This document shows positions 1 to 7,701 of a stretch of DNA of 42,875 nucleotides, one piece after another. The stretch is from Candidatus Adiutrix sp. (lineage in GTDB: Bacteria > Desulfobacterota > Desulfarculia > Adiutricales > Adiutricaceae). The position numbers were made by a program, and so were the translations under genes. Location of the stretch: the NCBI GenBank assembly GCA_031263565.1, contig JAISFR010000128.1, positions 1 to 42,875 of the forward strand, read 5' to 3'. The notes under the pieces are model-generated. The model searched no databases. It saw only the letters and a list, made by a program, of their open reading frames with translations, and was not told the DNA's origin. How positions within the stretch are numbered: the stretch's first letter is position 1; every line of letters starts with the position of its first letter.

Positions 1-66
1 AATGGCGAGCCCGGCCGTCGGCAGACAGAAAGAAGCCCCGAGCCATAAAAAGCCAACGTCGCTCAT
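1..66 (-). CDS. N-terminus of a membrane or exported protein, cut by the window edge
   Basis: Read on the minus strand, an ATG at 64-66 opens 22 codons that continue off the left edge. The visible residues are mostly hydrophobic (MSDVGFLWLG, then ASFCLPTAGLAI), as in a signal peptide or first membrane helix. A purine-rich AAGGG lies about six bases upstream of the ATG and could be the ribosome binding site. The ATG overlaps the TGA of an upstream 80-codon AT-rich reading frame (63-305) as ATGA. Too little is visible to name a family. Confidence 0.35.
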   Translation of the reverse strand, partial: MSDVGFLWLGASFCLPTAGLAI

Positions 67-441
67 GAAAAGCCCTTGCCGAAAAAAAACGTGGTCAACT
101 TGGGTTGATTTAGAACTAGAATTTGATATTGCCTTGTTTCAGACAGACGAATTACGGCGATACTTTCTAAACCAATTATTATCTGAATAAAAAAATTGTT
201 GATCCGGTTAAATCCCAGGGCTTCACAACACTTAAAAAGTTCCTCGAAAATAAGTATACTGTCCCCCTGTTTTAAGGTAGGACAAAACTCCGGCTTTCGG
301 CCCACGGTTTAAACCTTGACCGCGCACCGGTTGTTTCCAGGCGGGCCCTGTCCCCGGACCCCGGCTTTCGCCGGAATCCGGGCAGGCCCCTCTCTCGGAG
401 GACCAGAGCGCGATCTTCGGAAAAGCCGGCGCGGCGTTTAG
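67..441. other. AT-rich non-core segment with no confident gene
   Basis: Bases from about 90 to 290 are strikingly AT-rich compared with the rest of the window. A minus-strand frame of 80 codons (63-305, GTG start) is open here, but its composition and sequence match no family I recognise. It may be a small coupled gene or chance. The string around 251-275 (GTATACTGTCCCCCTG) resembles intergenic sequences I associate with IS200-like or RAYT transposase neighbourhoods; that is recollection, not proof. From 300 to 441 the sequence returns to high GC and contains the hairpin listed separately. Confidence 0.4.
353..382. repeat. Imperfect GC-rich hairpin downstream of the NifU-like gene
   Basis: Arms CCCGGA (353-358) and TCCGGG (377-382) enclose a second pair, CCGGC (361-365) and GCCGG (370-374), with a two-base mismatch between the pairs and a TTTC loop. 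It lies about 60 bases beyond the stop of the minus-strand NifU-like gene. It could be a REP-like palindrome or a factor-dependent terminator. There is no U-tract, so intrinsic termination is not supported. Confidence 0.45.
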
Positions 442-666
442 TTATTTGTCGACCGGCACCACGTTTTTGACCCCGGGGATGGCTTCTTTCAGAGCTTTTT
501 CCACGCCGTGTTTCAGGGTCATCTGGGCCATGGGACAGCCGCCGCAGGCGCCGGTCAGGGCTACCTGAACCACGCCGTCTTTGACGTCAATCAGTTCGAT
601 GTCGCCGCCGTCGGCTCTCAGGGTGGGGCGGACTTTGGCCAGCACGGCTTCCACTTGTTCTCTCAT
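442..666 (-). CDS. NifU C-terminal-domain Fe-S scaffold protein
   Basis: This 74-residue protein is a stand-alone NifU-like C-terminal domain (Nfu type). These domains assemble or carry a [4Fe-4S] cluster, usually across a dimer, and pass it to target apoproteins in the cytoplasm. The family hallmarks are present: LRADGGDIEL in the N-terminal half, and the cluster-binding CxxC in GACGGCPMAQ around residues 41-44. The length is typical of the small single-domain form. A strong ribosome site (AAGGAG) sits just upstream of the ATG at 666. The gene stands alone on the minus strand, divergent from the lpt operon, so context does not identify its client proteins. The family call is firm; the specific physiological role is not. 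Confidence 0.93.
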   Translation of the reverse strand: MREQVEAVLAKVRPTLRADGGDIELIDVKDGVVQVALTGACGGCPMAQMTLKHGVEKALKEAIPGVKNVVPVDK

Positions 667-766
667 GATAAAGGCTCCTTATACCTTTCCAAAGTTAAGG
701 CTTGATGGGGAATCATCCGCGGCCTGGCCGACGGACCTTCCCATGCGGTGACGTTTGGGTAAAAGC

Positions 767-775
767 ACTATACCA
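767..775 (-). promoter_or_regulatory. Candidate extended -10 for the NifU-like gene
   Basis: On the minus strand the sequence reads TGG-TATAGT, a TGn-extended -10 (TATAGT at 772-767). No convincing -35 is visible. It would give a 5' leader of about 95 bases to the gene starting at 666. Confidence 0.25.
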
Positions 776-873
776 TAAATGAAGCCGGACGCGCCAGCTA
801 AAAAATCAGCTAAAAATCGGGGCCGGCGCTTCTGAAAGACGGGCCGGTCCCGGTCCCTCGGCACAGTTTTTGC

Positions 874-902
874 TTTACAGCGGCGGCTTGAACGGTTATA
901 AT
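874..902 (+). promoter_or_regulatory. Sigma-70-type promoter of the lptCAB-rpoN operon
   Basis: TTTACA at 874-879 and TATAAT at 897-902 are separated by exactly 17 bases. This is five of six matches at -35 and a perfect -10. It lies upstream of lptC on the same strand, with no other gene between. Confidence 0.7.
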
Positions 903-1069
903 ATAGCCGATAGTGAAGAAGGCCCCGGCCTTCCAGGGAACAAGCTGTTCCGGCCCTCAATTCGACCCGGGCAGTCGGCGGCGGCCGGTCAGGTTTCGTC
1001 TGAGCCGGCCCCGGCTTATTTTGATCCGGCCGCGCCGGCCAAAGGCGCGCCTTCAGGAGCGATGGGCTG

Positions 1070-1615
1070 ATGCAGCGTGCCCGGTTCTGGATTCTTTGCG
1101 CCCTGGGCGCCCTGCTGGCCATTTCCGGCATACTGCTCTTCGGGACCCGTTATTGGGAGGCCGGCGCCAGATCGCTTAAAAACATGCTGCCCGCCAATGT
1201 GGACATGCGTCTGGACCGACTGACCCTGAACGAAATCAGCGAAGAAGGGCGCAGCATGGTCATCAACGCCGACAGCGCCCAGTACTTCAAAACCCAGGAC
1301 CTTTTTGTCCTGGACCGGGTGCGGGCCAAAGTTTTCGAGGCTCCGGGCCATTACGGCATCGAAGCCGACACCGGCCGTTACGAACCGGGCCGGCGCGTCA
1401 TCACCCTTGACGGCCGGGTCAGGGTGGCGGACAGCGACGGCGGGATCCTGAGTTCGGACAACCTGGTCCTCAATTTTGAGGAAAGCGTCCTGATCAGCGA
1501 AAAGGATTTCTGTTACGCGGCCCCGACCTATGATTTTTCCGGGACCTCTTTTGTCTTTCACACCCGGGACCGGGTTCTGAAGGCCGAGGGGCGGATTTAT
1601 TTTCTGTTTCAATAG
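1070..1615 (+). CDS. lptC: LptC-like inner-membrane LPS transport protein
   Basis: This 181-residue protein has one N-terminal membrane helix (about residues 6-24) followed by a periplasmic beta-rich region. LptC bridges the LptBFG transporter and LptA, carrying lipopolysaccharide out of the inner membrane. LptC sequences diverge strongly, so the call rests on the topology, the length (E. coli LptC is 191 residues), the YxxPGR-like segment near residues 103-107 and its position directly before lptA and lptB. The ATG at 1070 has a GGAG about ten bases upstream and is kept as start. It is the first gene of the operon behind the promoter at 874-902. Confidence 0.85.
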   Translation: MQRARFWILCALGALLAISGILLFGTRYWEAGARSLKNMLPANVDMRLDRLTLNEISEEGRSMVINADSAQYFKTQDLFVLDRVRAKVFEAPGHYGIEADTGRYEPGRRVITLDGRVRVADSDGGILSSDNLVLNFEESVLISEKDFCYAAPTYDFSGTSFVFHTRDRVLKAEGRIYFLFQ

Positions 1616-1697
1616 GGCTTCATAACCCTTGGCGGTGCTTCACCGCACTTGCTTTTTTCAGGGCCTCCGACAATACTGCGATGGTGGTGACCGGCCG

Positions 1698-2297
1698 GTG
1701 AAAATAGACATTTTCAAACAATTGACGCTCCTGGCCCTCTTGCTGGGCCTGACCCAGGCTTCCCTGGCGGAAGCCCAGTTGCGCCCCGGCGGTGGCGGCC
1801 GGAACCGCGGCCCCATCGCCATCTCCTCCGACCGGGTGGAAACCGACGACCGCAGCGGGGTGGTGACCTTTATCGGGGCGGTGGTGGCCCGCCAGGCGGA
1901 AATGACCATTACCTGCGACCTGATGAAAGTCTATTACAGCCCGGGGGAAGCCGCCGGGCGCGAAGGCGGGGCCTCGCCTTTCGAGGGCGGCCAGGGCCGG
2001 CAGATTCAAAGGGTGGAAGGCGAAGGGAGCGTCAAAGTGGTGGACGGCGACCGTCTGGCCGTGGCCGACCGGGCCGTTTATCTGGCCCAAAACGTGCCCC
2101 GGCGCATTGTTCTGACCGGCCAGGCCCGGGTCTGGCAGGGCGGCAATTCGGTGGCCGGCCACGAGGTGGTTTACGACCTTGACAACGGGCGCAGCCTGGT
2201 GACCAGCCGACAGCGGGAGCGGGTCCGGGCGGTCTATCAGCAGGCTGAAGAAAGCCAGGCCGGCCCCCAGGCCTCCGGAGAGAACGGGGCCGAATGA
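1698..2297 (+). CDS. lptA: LptA-like periplasmic LPS-binding protein
   Basis: LptA polymers form the periplasmic bridge that carries LPS from LptC to the LptD/E outer-membrane translocon. After a signal peptide (VKIDIFKQL then a hydrophobic run ending near SLAEA) comes an OstA-type region with [10 protein letters not shown] and [12 protein letters not shown], typical of the repeating beta-jellyroll strands. I chose GTG at 1698 because it puts the signal peptide at the N-terminus. An in-frame ATG at 1629 would add 23 uncharacteristic residues. The protein is about 199 residues, close to E. coli LptA (185). Its stop overlaps the lptB ATG by four bases, implying translational coupling. Confidence 0.9.
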   Translation: MKIDIFKQLTLLALLLGLTQASLAEAQLRPGGGGRNRGPIAISSDRVETDDRSGVVTFIGAVVARQAEMTITCDLMKVYYSPGEAAGREGGASPFEGGQGRQIQRVEGEGSVKVVDGDRLAVADRAVYLAQNVPRRIVLTGQARVWQGGNSVAGHEVVYDLDNGRSLVTSRQRERVRAVYQQAEESQAGPQASGENGAE

Positions 2298-3124
2298 ATA
2301 AGCGCAGATGGGACGAGGACGGCCCCCCCCCCCCGGCGGCCGCCATCAAAAGACCCCGCCGGCCGTTCGCCAAAGCCGCCCAGAAAAAGGCCCCCAAAGT
2401 CGCCGACCGCCTGGTGGGCAGCGGCCTGGTCAAGGCTTACGGCCACCGCAAGGTGGTCAACGAAGTCGATGTGGCCCTGGGAGTCGGCGAAATCTGCGGT
2501 CTTCTGGGCCCCAACGGGGCGGGCAAAACCACCACTTTCTACATGCTGGTGGGCCTGATCAGCCCCGATGAAGGCTCGGTGCTTTTAAACGATCACGACC
2601 TGACCGAAGCCCCCATGCACCAGCGGGCCCGGATGGGGCTGACCTATCTGCCCCAGGAGCCCTCGGTCTTCCGCCGCCTGTCGGTGGCCGACAATGTCAT
2701 GGCCGTTCTGGAAACCCTTAACCTGGGGGCCGAAGAACGGCAGGCGCGTCTGGATCATCTGCTGGCCGATCTGAATCTCAGCCATCTGGCCAGGAACAAG
2801 GCCCTGTCGCTGTCGGGCGGCGAGCGCCGCCGTCTGGAGATCACCCGGGCCCTGGCCCTGACCCCGACCTTTCTGCTCTTTGACGAGCCTTTCGCCGGCA
2901 TCGACCCCATTGCCGTGGGGGACATCCAGAACCTGATTCTGCTTTTGCGCGGCCGGGGCCTGGGCATCCTGATCTCCGACCATAACGTCCGGGAGACCCT
3001 GAGCGTCTGCGACCGGGCCTACATCATCAACGAAGGGCAGGTGCTCAAGGAAGGGCTGCCCCGGGAACTGGCCGATGATGAAACCGTGCGCCGCATCTAT
3101 TTAGGGCGGGATTTCAGTCTTTAA
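2294..3124 (+). CDS. lptB: LptB, ATPase of the LPS export ABC transporter
   Basis: LptB is the cytoplasmic ATPase that powers LPS extraction by LptF/LptG. The core carries Walker [10 protein letters not shown] (about residues 75-83), the Q-loop in YLPQEPS, signature LSGGERRR, Walker [13 protein letters not shown], and an H-loop in ISDHN. That pattern is specific to LptB among ABC ATPases. At 276 residues it is about 35 longer than usual, because of an N-terminal basic and proline-rich extension encoded partly by a run of 12 C (2323-2334). The ATG at 2294 has a GGAGAG ribosome site and couples to lptA. A GTG at 2414 would give a standard-length protein and is the main alternative start. lptF and lptG are not in the window. 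Confidence 0.95.
   Translation: MNKRRWDEDGPPPPAAAIKRPRRPFAKAAQKKAPKVADRLVGSGLVKAYGHRKVVNEVDVALGVGEICGLLGPNGAGKTTTFYMLVGLISPDEGSVLLNDHDLTEAPMHQRARMGLTYLPQEPSVFRRLSVADNVMAVLETLNLGAEERQARLDHLLADLNLSHLARNKALSLSGGERRRLEITRALALTPTFLLFDEPFAGIDPIAVGDIQNLILLLRGRGLGILISDHNVRETLSVCDRAYIINEGQVLKEGLPRELADDETVRRIYLGRDFSL
2323..2334 (+). repeat. Homopolymer of 12 C inside the 5' part of lptB
   Basis: Twelve consecutive C lie about 30 bases into lptB and encode part of Gly-Pro-Pro-Pro-Pro. Tracts of this length are prone to slipped-strand change. A gain or loss of one base would shift the frame unless translation starts at the downstream GTG (2414). Confidence 0.9.
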
Positions 3125-3139
3125 AGGAACTTGTCGATC

Positions 3140-4621
3140 ATGGCCCTAGATCTCAGGCTCAACCAGAAACAGACCCAGGTCATGGTCATGACCCCCCAGT
3201 TGCAGCAGGCCATCAGGCTTCTGCAACTGGGGCAGATGGAACTGGTGGAGGAAATCAATCAGGAAATACTGGAAAACCCCATGCTGGAACTGACCCCGCC
3301 GCCGGACAGCGCCGAGGCCGCCTCCCGCGATTCCCTGAGCGACCCTGAATATGACCAGACGCCGGACTCGGACCGCCGGCAGAACGACGAATTCGCCGAC
3401 TCGGCCGGGGCCAGCGAGGAAAATGTCCGCGAGGAATTCGACTGGGAGAATTATCTGGGGGAATATTCCAGCGCGCCTTCCAGCAGCCTGAACGTGGGCA
3501 GCCACGAAAGCCCCGAGGAAAGCCCCGGCTTTGAAAGCTTTGTGGCCGCCAAGACCTCCCTGGCCGAACACCTAAGTTGGCAGTTGCGCCTGTCCGCCGA
3601 AGACGAGCTGGATCTCAAGCTGGGCTCGGCCATTATCGGCAATCTCGATGACGACGGCTATCTGGCGGCCGACCTGGAAGAGCTGGCCGCGGAAACCGGC
3701 GCCACGGTCGAGGAAATGTCCGCCATGCTGGCCCGGGTTCAGGATCTCGATCCTCCGGGCGTGGCCGCCCGGGACCTGGCCGAGTGCCTTTTGATCCAGC
3801 TGGAGCGCCTGGGGGCCGGCGCCAGCCTGGCCGCCGATATCTGCCGCCATCACCTGCGCCTGGTGGAAAAAAAGGACATGGCCGGCCTCTGCCGGGCGCT
3901 GAAGGTCAGCAAAGAAGAGGCGGCCACGGCCATGGAGGCCATCCGGGCCCTGGAACCCCGCCCCGGCCGGGCCTACAACAACACCGATTCGGTTTACATC
4001 ACCCCGGACGTCTATGTCAGCAAAATCGGCTCTGAATACGTCATCACCCTGAACGAAGACGGCCTCCCCAAGCTGCGCCTGTCCCGGGAATACCGCCGTC
4101 TTTTGACCGACAAGACGGCCGGGGGCGAAACCAGGAGATACCTCAGCGACAAGCTGAAAGGGGCCGCCTTTCTCATCCGCAGCATCCACCAGCGCCAGCG
4201 GACCATCTACCGGGTGACCGAGGCCATCTTCAAGGTTCAGCGCGATTTCCTGGACTACGGCGTGGAACACCTCAAACCCCTGGTGCTGCGGGACATCGCC
4301 GAGGAGCTGGGCTTTCACGAATCCACCATCAGCCGGGTGACCACCAACAAATACGTCTACACCCCGCGGGGACTCTTTGAGCTGAAATATTTCTTCGACA
4401 GCCCCATCAGCCGCTTCCAGGGCGAGGCCCTGGCTTCGGAAAGCGTCAAGAACCGCATCAAGCAGATCATCGGCGCCGAAGACTCCCAAAAGCCCCTCAG
4501 CGACCAGCGCATTGTGGAGATCCTGCGCGGTTCCAACATCGACATAGCCCGCCGCACCGTGGCCAAATATCGGGAAATGCTGGGCCTGGGCTCCTCCAGC
4601 GAACGGCGGCAAATGTATTAG
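3140..4621 (+). CDS. rpoN: RNA polymerase sigma-54 factor
   Basis: Sigma-54 directs RNA polymerase to -24/-12 promoters that need an AAA+ activator. Region I is Gln/Leu-rich (TPQLQQAIRLLQLGQMEL). An acidic linker (about residues 58-110) and the core-binding region follow. The helix-turn-helix lies in LRDIAEELGFHESTISR, and the diagnostic RpoN box ARRTVAKYR is near the C-terminus, so the protein is complete. I chose ATG at 3140 (493 residues) over TTG at 3131. AAAGGA is correctly spaced only for the ATG, and ALDLRLNQ matches the usual sigma-54 N-terminus. The lptB-rpoN linkage is common in proteobacteria, but the hpf and ptsN genes often found downstream are absent here. Confidence 0.97.
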   Translation: MALDLRLNQKQTQVMVMTPQLQQAIRLLQLGQMELVEEINQEILENPMLELTPPPDSAEAASRDSLSDPEYDQTPDSDRRQNDEFADSAGASEENVREEFDWENYLGEYSSAPSSSLNVGSHESPEESPGFESFVAAKTSLAEHLSWQLRLSAEDELDLKLGSAIIGNLDDDGYLAADLEELAAETGATVEEMSAMLARVQDLDPPGVAARDLAECLLIQLERLGAGASLAADICRHHLRLVEKKDMAGLCRALKVSKEEAATAMEAIRALEPRPGRAYNNTDSVYITPDVYVSKIGSEYVITLNEDGLPKLRLSREYRRLLTDKTAGGETRRYLSDKLKGAAFLIRSIHQRQRTIYRVTEAIFKVQRDFLDYGVEHLKPLVLRDIAEELGFHESTISRVTTNKYVYTPRGLFELKYFFDSPISRFQGEALASESVKNRIKQIIGAEDSQKPLSDQRIVEILRGSNIDIARRTVAKYREMLGLGSSSERRQMY

Positions 4622-4873
4622 CGGCCGGGGACTTGGCCGGTAGGTTTATCCCGTTTTTATAAGCGCAATGGGTATAGTCGGAACATTGATTTATTTTTCT
4701 TGGCCCCTTTACAAGATTTTTCGTAAAAAGTGATTTGCCATACATAGCCTCAAAGAAATGACCAACCCCGAAATCGCCCTGAATGGGAGAGCGAAGGCCG
4801 ACAAATTCCGGCCAGGAGCGGTTAAGTCTCAAACCTCAATATCTGGGGGAAAAATAAAAAACTAATTCAGGGC

Positions 4874-7699
4874 CTACCGGCTCAGGGCTTTCTGGACGGC
4901 GGCGGCCAGGTCTTCAATGGTGTAGGGCTTGTTGACGAACTGGCCGGCGCCCATGGCCTGGGCCTTGGCCACTTCGTCGGTCTCGGCCATGCCGCTGGCG
5001 ATGATGGCCTTCTGCCCGGGCTTGAATTCCATGATGGCCCCATAAGTCTCCCGCCCGTTCATGCCCGGATGCATGATCATGTCCAGAATCACCAGATCGA
5101 CGTCTTCCTTTTTGAGAAACTCCACCGCGGCCTCGCCCGAAGGCACGGCCACCGGGCTGTAGCCCAGAGTGGTCAGCATCTTGCCGGCCAGCTTGCGCTG
5201 GATATCCACGTCGTCGACCACCAGGATGCGCTGCCCGGCGCCCCGGTAGTCGTCCAGATTTTTGCCGGAGGCGGGGGCCTGGCTTTTCTCTTCGGTCGGC
5301 TTGAAGTAAAGGTCAAAAGTGGTGCCGCCCGGGCCGGTTCTGAGGTCCAGGCCGGCCTGGTGGTCGGTGATGGTGTTCCAGACAATGGCCAGGCCCAGCC
5401 CGGTGCCGCTGCGCCCCTTGATTTTTTTGGAATAAAAGGGTTCGAAAATATTGGCCACGTCGCCGGCCGGGATGCCCGGGCCGTTGTCGCTGACCGACAG
5501 GAGGGCGTAGCGGCCGGGTTCCAGGCCGCCTTCAAAGAGCTTCAGGGGCTCCGACCGTTCCGCCAGCCGGGTTCTGACGGTCACCCGCCCGTCTTTCCTG
5601 TCCGGCGGCATGGCCTCAAAGGCGTTGGAGACCAGGTTCATGACCACCTTGGTCAGATGGACCGCGGAGGCGATGATGTTGCCGGCCCGGGGGTCGAGTT
5701 GCAGATCGAGCTCCACGTCGGGGAAAAATTCCTTCAGTTGCCGGCACTCCGGTGAATTGCGGTAGTCGGTGACCACGCTGTTGAGGGGCAGGCTGACCTT
5801 GGCGGCGGCCACCCCCCGGGCGATGGTCAGAAGATCGCTGACCACGGCCGCGGCCCGTTGCCCGGTGGTCAGGATTTCCTTCAGGGCCTCCCGCTGCCGC
5901 TCGCTCAGGTTGGGGTCCATCAACAGCAGTTGGGGATAGCCGATGATGCCGGAAAGAATGTTGTTGAGGTCGTGGGCCACTTCGGCGGCCATCAGCCCCA
6001 TGGCCTCCATCTTGGTGGCCCGCGCCAGTTTTTCCTGCAGGACCAGTTTTTCTTTTTCGGACTTTTTAAGGGCGCTGATGTCGGTGAAGATGGCCAGGAT
6101 GAAAGAGCCGACGCGCAGGTGGATCATCTTGCCGAAAGCCAGAAAGGTCAGCGGCGAGCCGTCGGGGTTGACGGCCTCGATCTCCCGCCCGAAAACCGCC
6201 CCGTCGTTTTTCAGGTCGCTCCAGAGGCGGGCCAGGCTTTCAGGCGGCAAAACAAAGCTGTCGGCCAGGGGCCGGCCTTTGGCCTCTTTTAGCGGCCTTC
6301 GGGAGAATTTCTGATATTCCTCGCTGGCGTCCAGCAACCGGCCGTCGAGGTCGCTCATGGTGATGACCTGGGGCGAGACGTCGAAGACGGTTTTGAATTT
6401 CAGCTCGCTTTCGCGCAAAAGGCCGGTGGCCAGTTTGCGCTGGTTGATCATATTGTTGGCGGCCACGGCCAGGCGGGCGAATTCCTCGAAAGGCTGCCGG
6501 CCGGGGTCGATCTCCACCGACGAATCGGCGGCGTTTTCAAAAAAAGCGAAAAAAGCCGCGAAACTGCGGCTGGCCAGGGCCGACAGCAGTTTGGACAGCA
6601 GCATGATGACCAGCAGCATGGAAACGGAGATGGCCACTATGCGGACGATCTGGGAACGGACGTCCCGGGTCAGTTGGGCCTGGCGTTCGGCCATGATCGT
6701 CTCCAGGTCCCGGAAGTAGACCCAGGTGCTCACCACCCAGCCCCAGGCCGGAATGGCCTGGAAACAGGCGACGCGCTCGGTCGGCGGACCGGGGCCGGGG
6801 CCGACGGCGCGGTAACGGACAAAGCCCTGGCTGTGGTCTTTGGCCCCGCGAATGATTTCCGCGGCCGCCTTGCGGAAGGCCGGATCCCCGCCGGGCTCCC
6901 CGAAGACGTTCCGGCCGACCCGGGCGGCCTCGGGATGGGCCAGGATGTGGCCGTGGTAATCGAAGATCATCAGGTAGTTGTCGACGGGCAGGGTCATGCC
7001 GGCGGCCCAGTCCAGCAGCTCGGCCTGAAGGTCCCGGGCCCAGTCGCCGGGCGATTCGCTGGTGCCGATGATCCAGCCGTAGGGCGCGTAGAGCTTGAGG
7101 TAGGCCATCTGGGTCTCGTCCTCCCGGCCCGGGACCGGCATCAGGTTGTAGCGGAAAAAGCCCTCCCCGGTCTGGGCCAGGCTGTCGGCTATTTCCGCAA
7201 AGGCGGCCGGACCGGCTTGGGGCCCGACCCGGTTTTCGAGGCGGCCGCTTTCCGGGAATTCCTGGCCGGGAATGAAGATCTCCCGGCCGGAAAGGGTGGA
7301 GATGAAATAGCGGCCCCGGCCCTGGTTGAAGCTGAGGCGCCTCAAGCCGTTCAACAGAAGCGCCTGGGTCTGGTCCCGGTCCGGGGCGGCCGGGCCGGGG
7401 CTTTCGGCCACCGCCCGGATCAGGCCATCGGCCTCGTCCACCCGGTCTTTGAGGGCCCGGAGAAACTTCATTTCGCTGGACTGGCGCTGGGCCTCTATAT
7501 AGTCGCAGATGCGGTCGGTCTCCAGGTTGATGGCCGCTTCACGTTCGGCCACATAGTCCAGCCTCAGCCGCCGGCTTTCCTCCTCGGAGCGGCGGCTCTC
7601 AAAGCTGATCCACAGGGCGCCGATCAATATGATGGAGACCAGCGACACGCCGGAGAGCATGAGGGAAAAAATCTGGGTCAGTCGGCGCTTGGGCTTCAC
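4874..7699 (-). CDS. Hybrid sensor histidine kinase with Cache, PAS and receiver domains
   Basis: This 941-residue inner-membrane signalling protein has, in order: a membrane helix (about 10-30), an extracytoplasmic region with two Cache-like modules (about 120-215 and 240-325), a second helix (about 350-372), a PAS domain (about 430-545), a HisKA domain with His576 in AHDLNN, a catalytic ATPase domain with N692, DNGPGIP and GTGLGLA, and a C-terminal receiver. The receiver keeps the acidic DD, phospho-acceptor Asp873 and Lys924, so intramolecular phosphotransfer looks intact. The Cache modules suggest sensing of a small periplasmic ligand, which cannot be named. The GTG start lies two bases after the EF-G stop, without a clear ribosome site, so it is probably coupled to that gene. 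No separate partner regulator is adjacent. Confidence 0.93.
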   Translation of the reverse strand: MKPKRRLTQIFSLMLSGVSLVSIILIGALWISFESRRSEEESRRLRLDYVAEREAAINLETDRICDYIEAQRQSSEMKFLRALKDRVDEADGLIRAVAESPGPAAPDRDQTQALLLNGLRRLSFNQGRGRYFISTLSGREIFIPGQEFPESGRLENRVGPQAGPAAFAEIADSLAQTGEGFFRYNLMPVPGREDETQMAYLKLYAPYGWIIGTSESPGDWARDLQAELLDWAAGMTLPVDNYLMIFDYHGHILAHPEAARVGRNVFGEPGGDPAFRKAAAEIIRGAKDHSQGFVRYRAVGPGPGPPTERVACFQAIPAWGWVVSTWVYFRDLETIMAERQAQLTRDVRSQIVRIVAISVSMLLVIMLLSKLLSALASRSFAAFFAFFENAADSSVEIDPGRQPFEEFARLAVAANNMINQRKLATGLLRESELKFKTVFDVSPQVITMSDLDGRLLDASEEYQKFSRRPLKEAKGRPLADSFVLPPESLARLWSDLKNDGAVFGREIEAVNPDGSPLTFLAFGKMIHLRVGSFILAIFTDISALKKSEKEKLVLQEKLARATKMEAMGLMAAEVAHDLNNILSGIIGYPQLLLMDPNLSERQREALKEILTTGQRAAAVVSDLLTIARGVAAAKVSLPLNSVVTDYRNSPECRQLKEFFPDVELDLQLDPRAGNIIASAVHLTKVVMNLVSNAFEAMPPDRKDGRVTVRTRLAERSEPLKLFEGGLEPGRYALLSVSDNGPGIPAGDVANIFEPFYSKKIKGRSGTGLGLAIVWNTITDHQAGLDLRTGPGGTTFDLYFKPTEEKSQAPASGKNLDDYRGAGQRILVVDDVDIQRKLAGKMLTTLGYSPVAVPSGEAAVEFLKKEDVDLVILDMIMHPGMNGRETYGAIMEFKPGQKAIIASGMAETDEVAKAQAMGAGQFVNKPYTIEDLAAAVQKALSR

Positions 7700-7701
7700 T
7701 T

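Larger units (their letters stand above)
667..1069. other. Divergent intergenic region between the NifU-like gene and lptC
   Basis: About 400 bases separate two divergent genes. The region contains a near-consensus plus-strand promoter at 874-902 and a weaker minus-strand extended -10 at 767-775, both listed separately. The plus-strand transcript would have a leader of roughly 160 bases before lptC. Open frames across the leader have no recognisable protein content and look like GC-rich chance frames. Confidence 0.5.
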
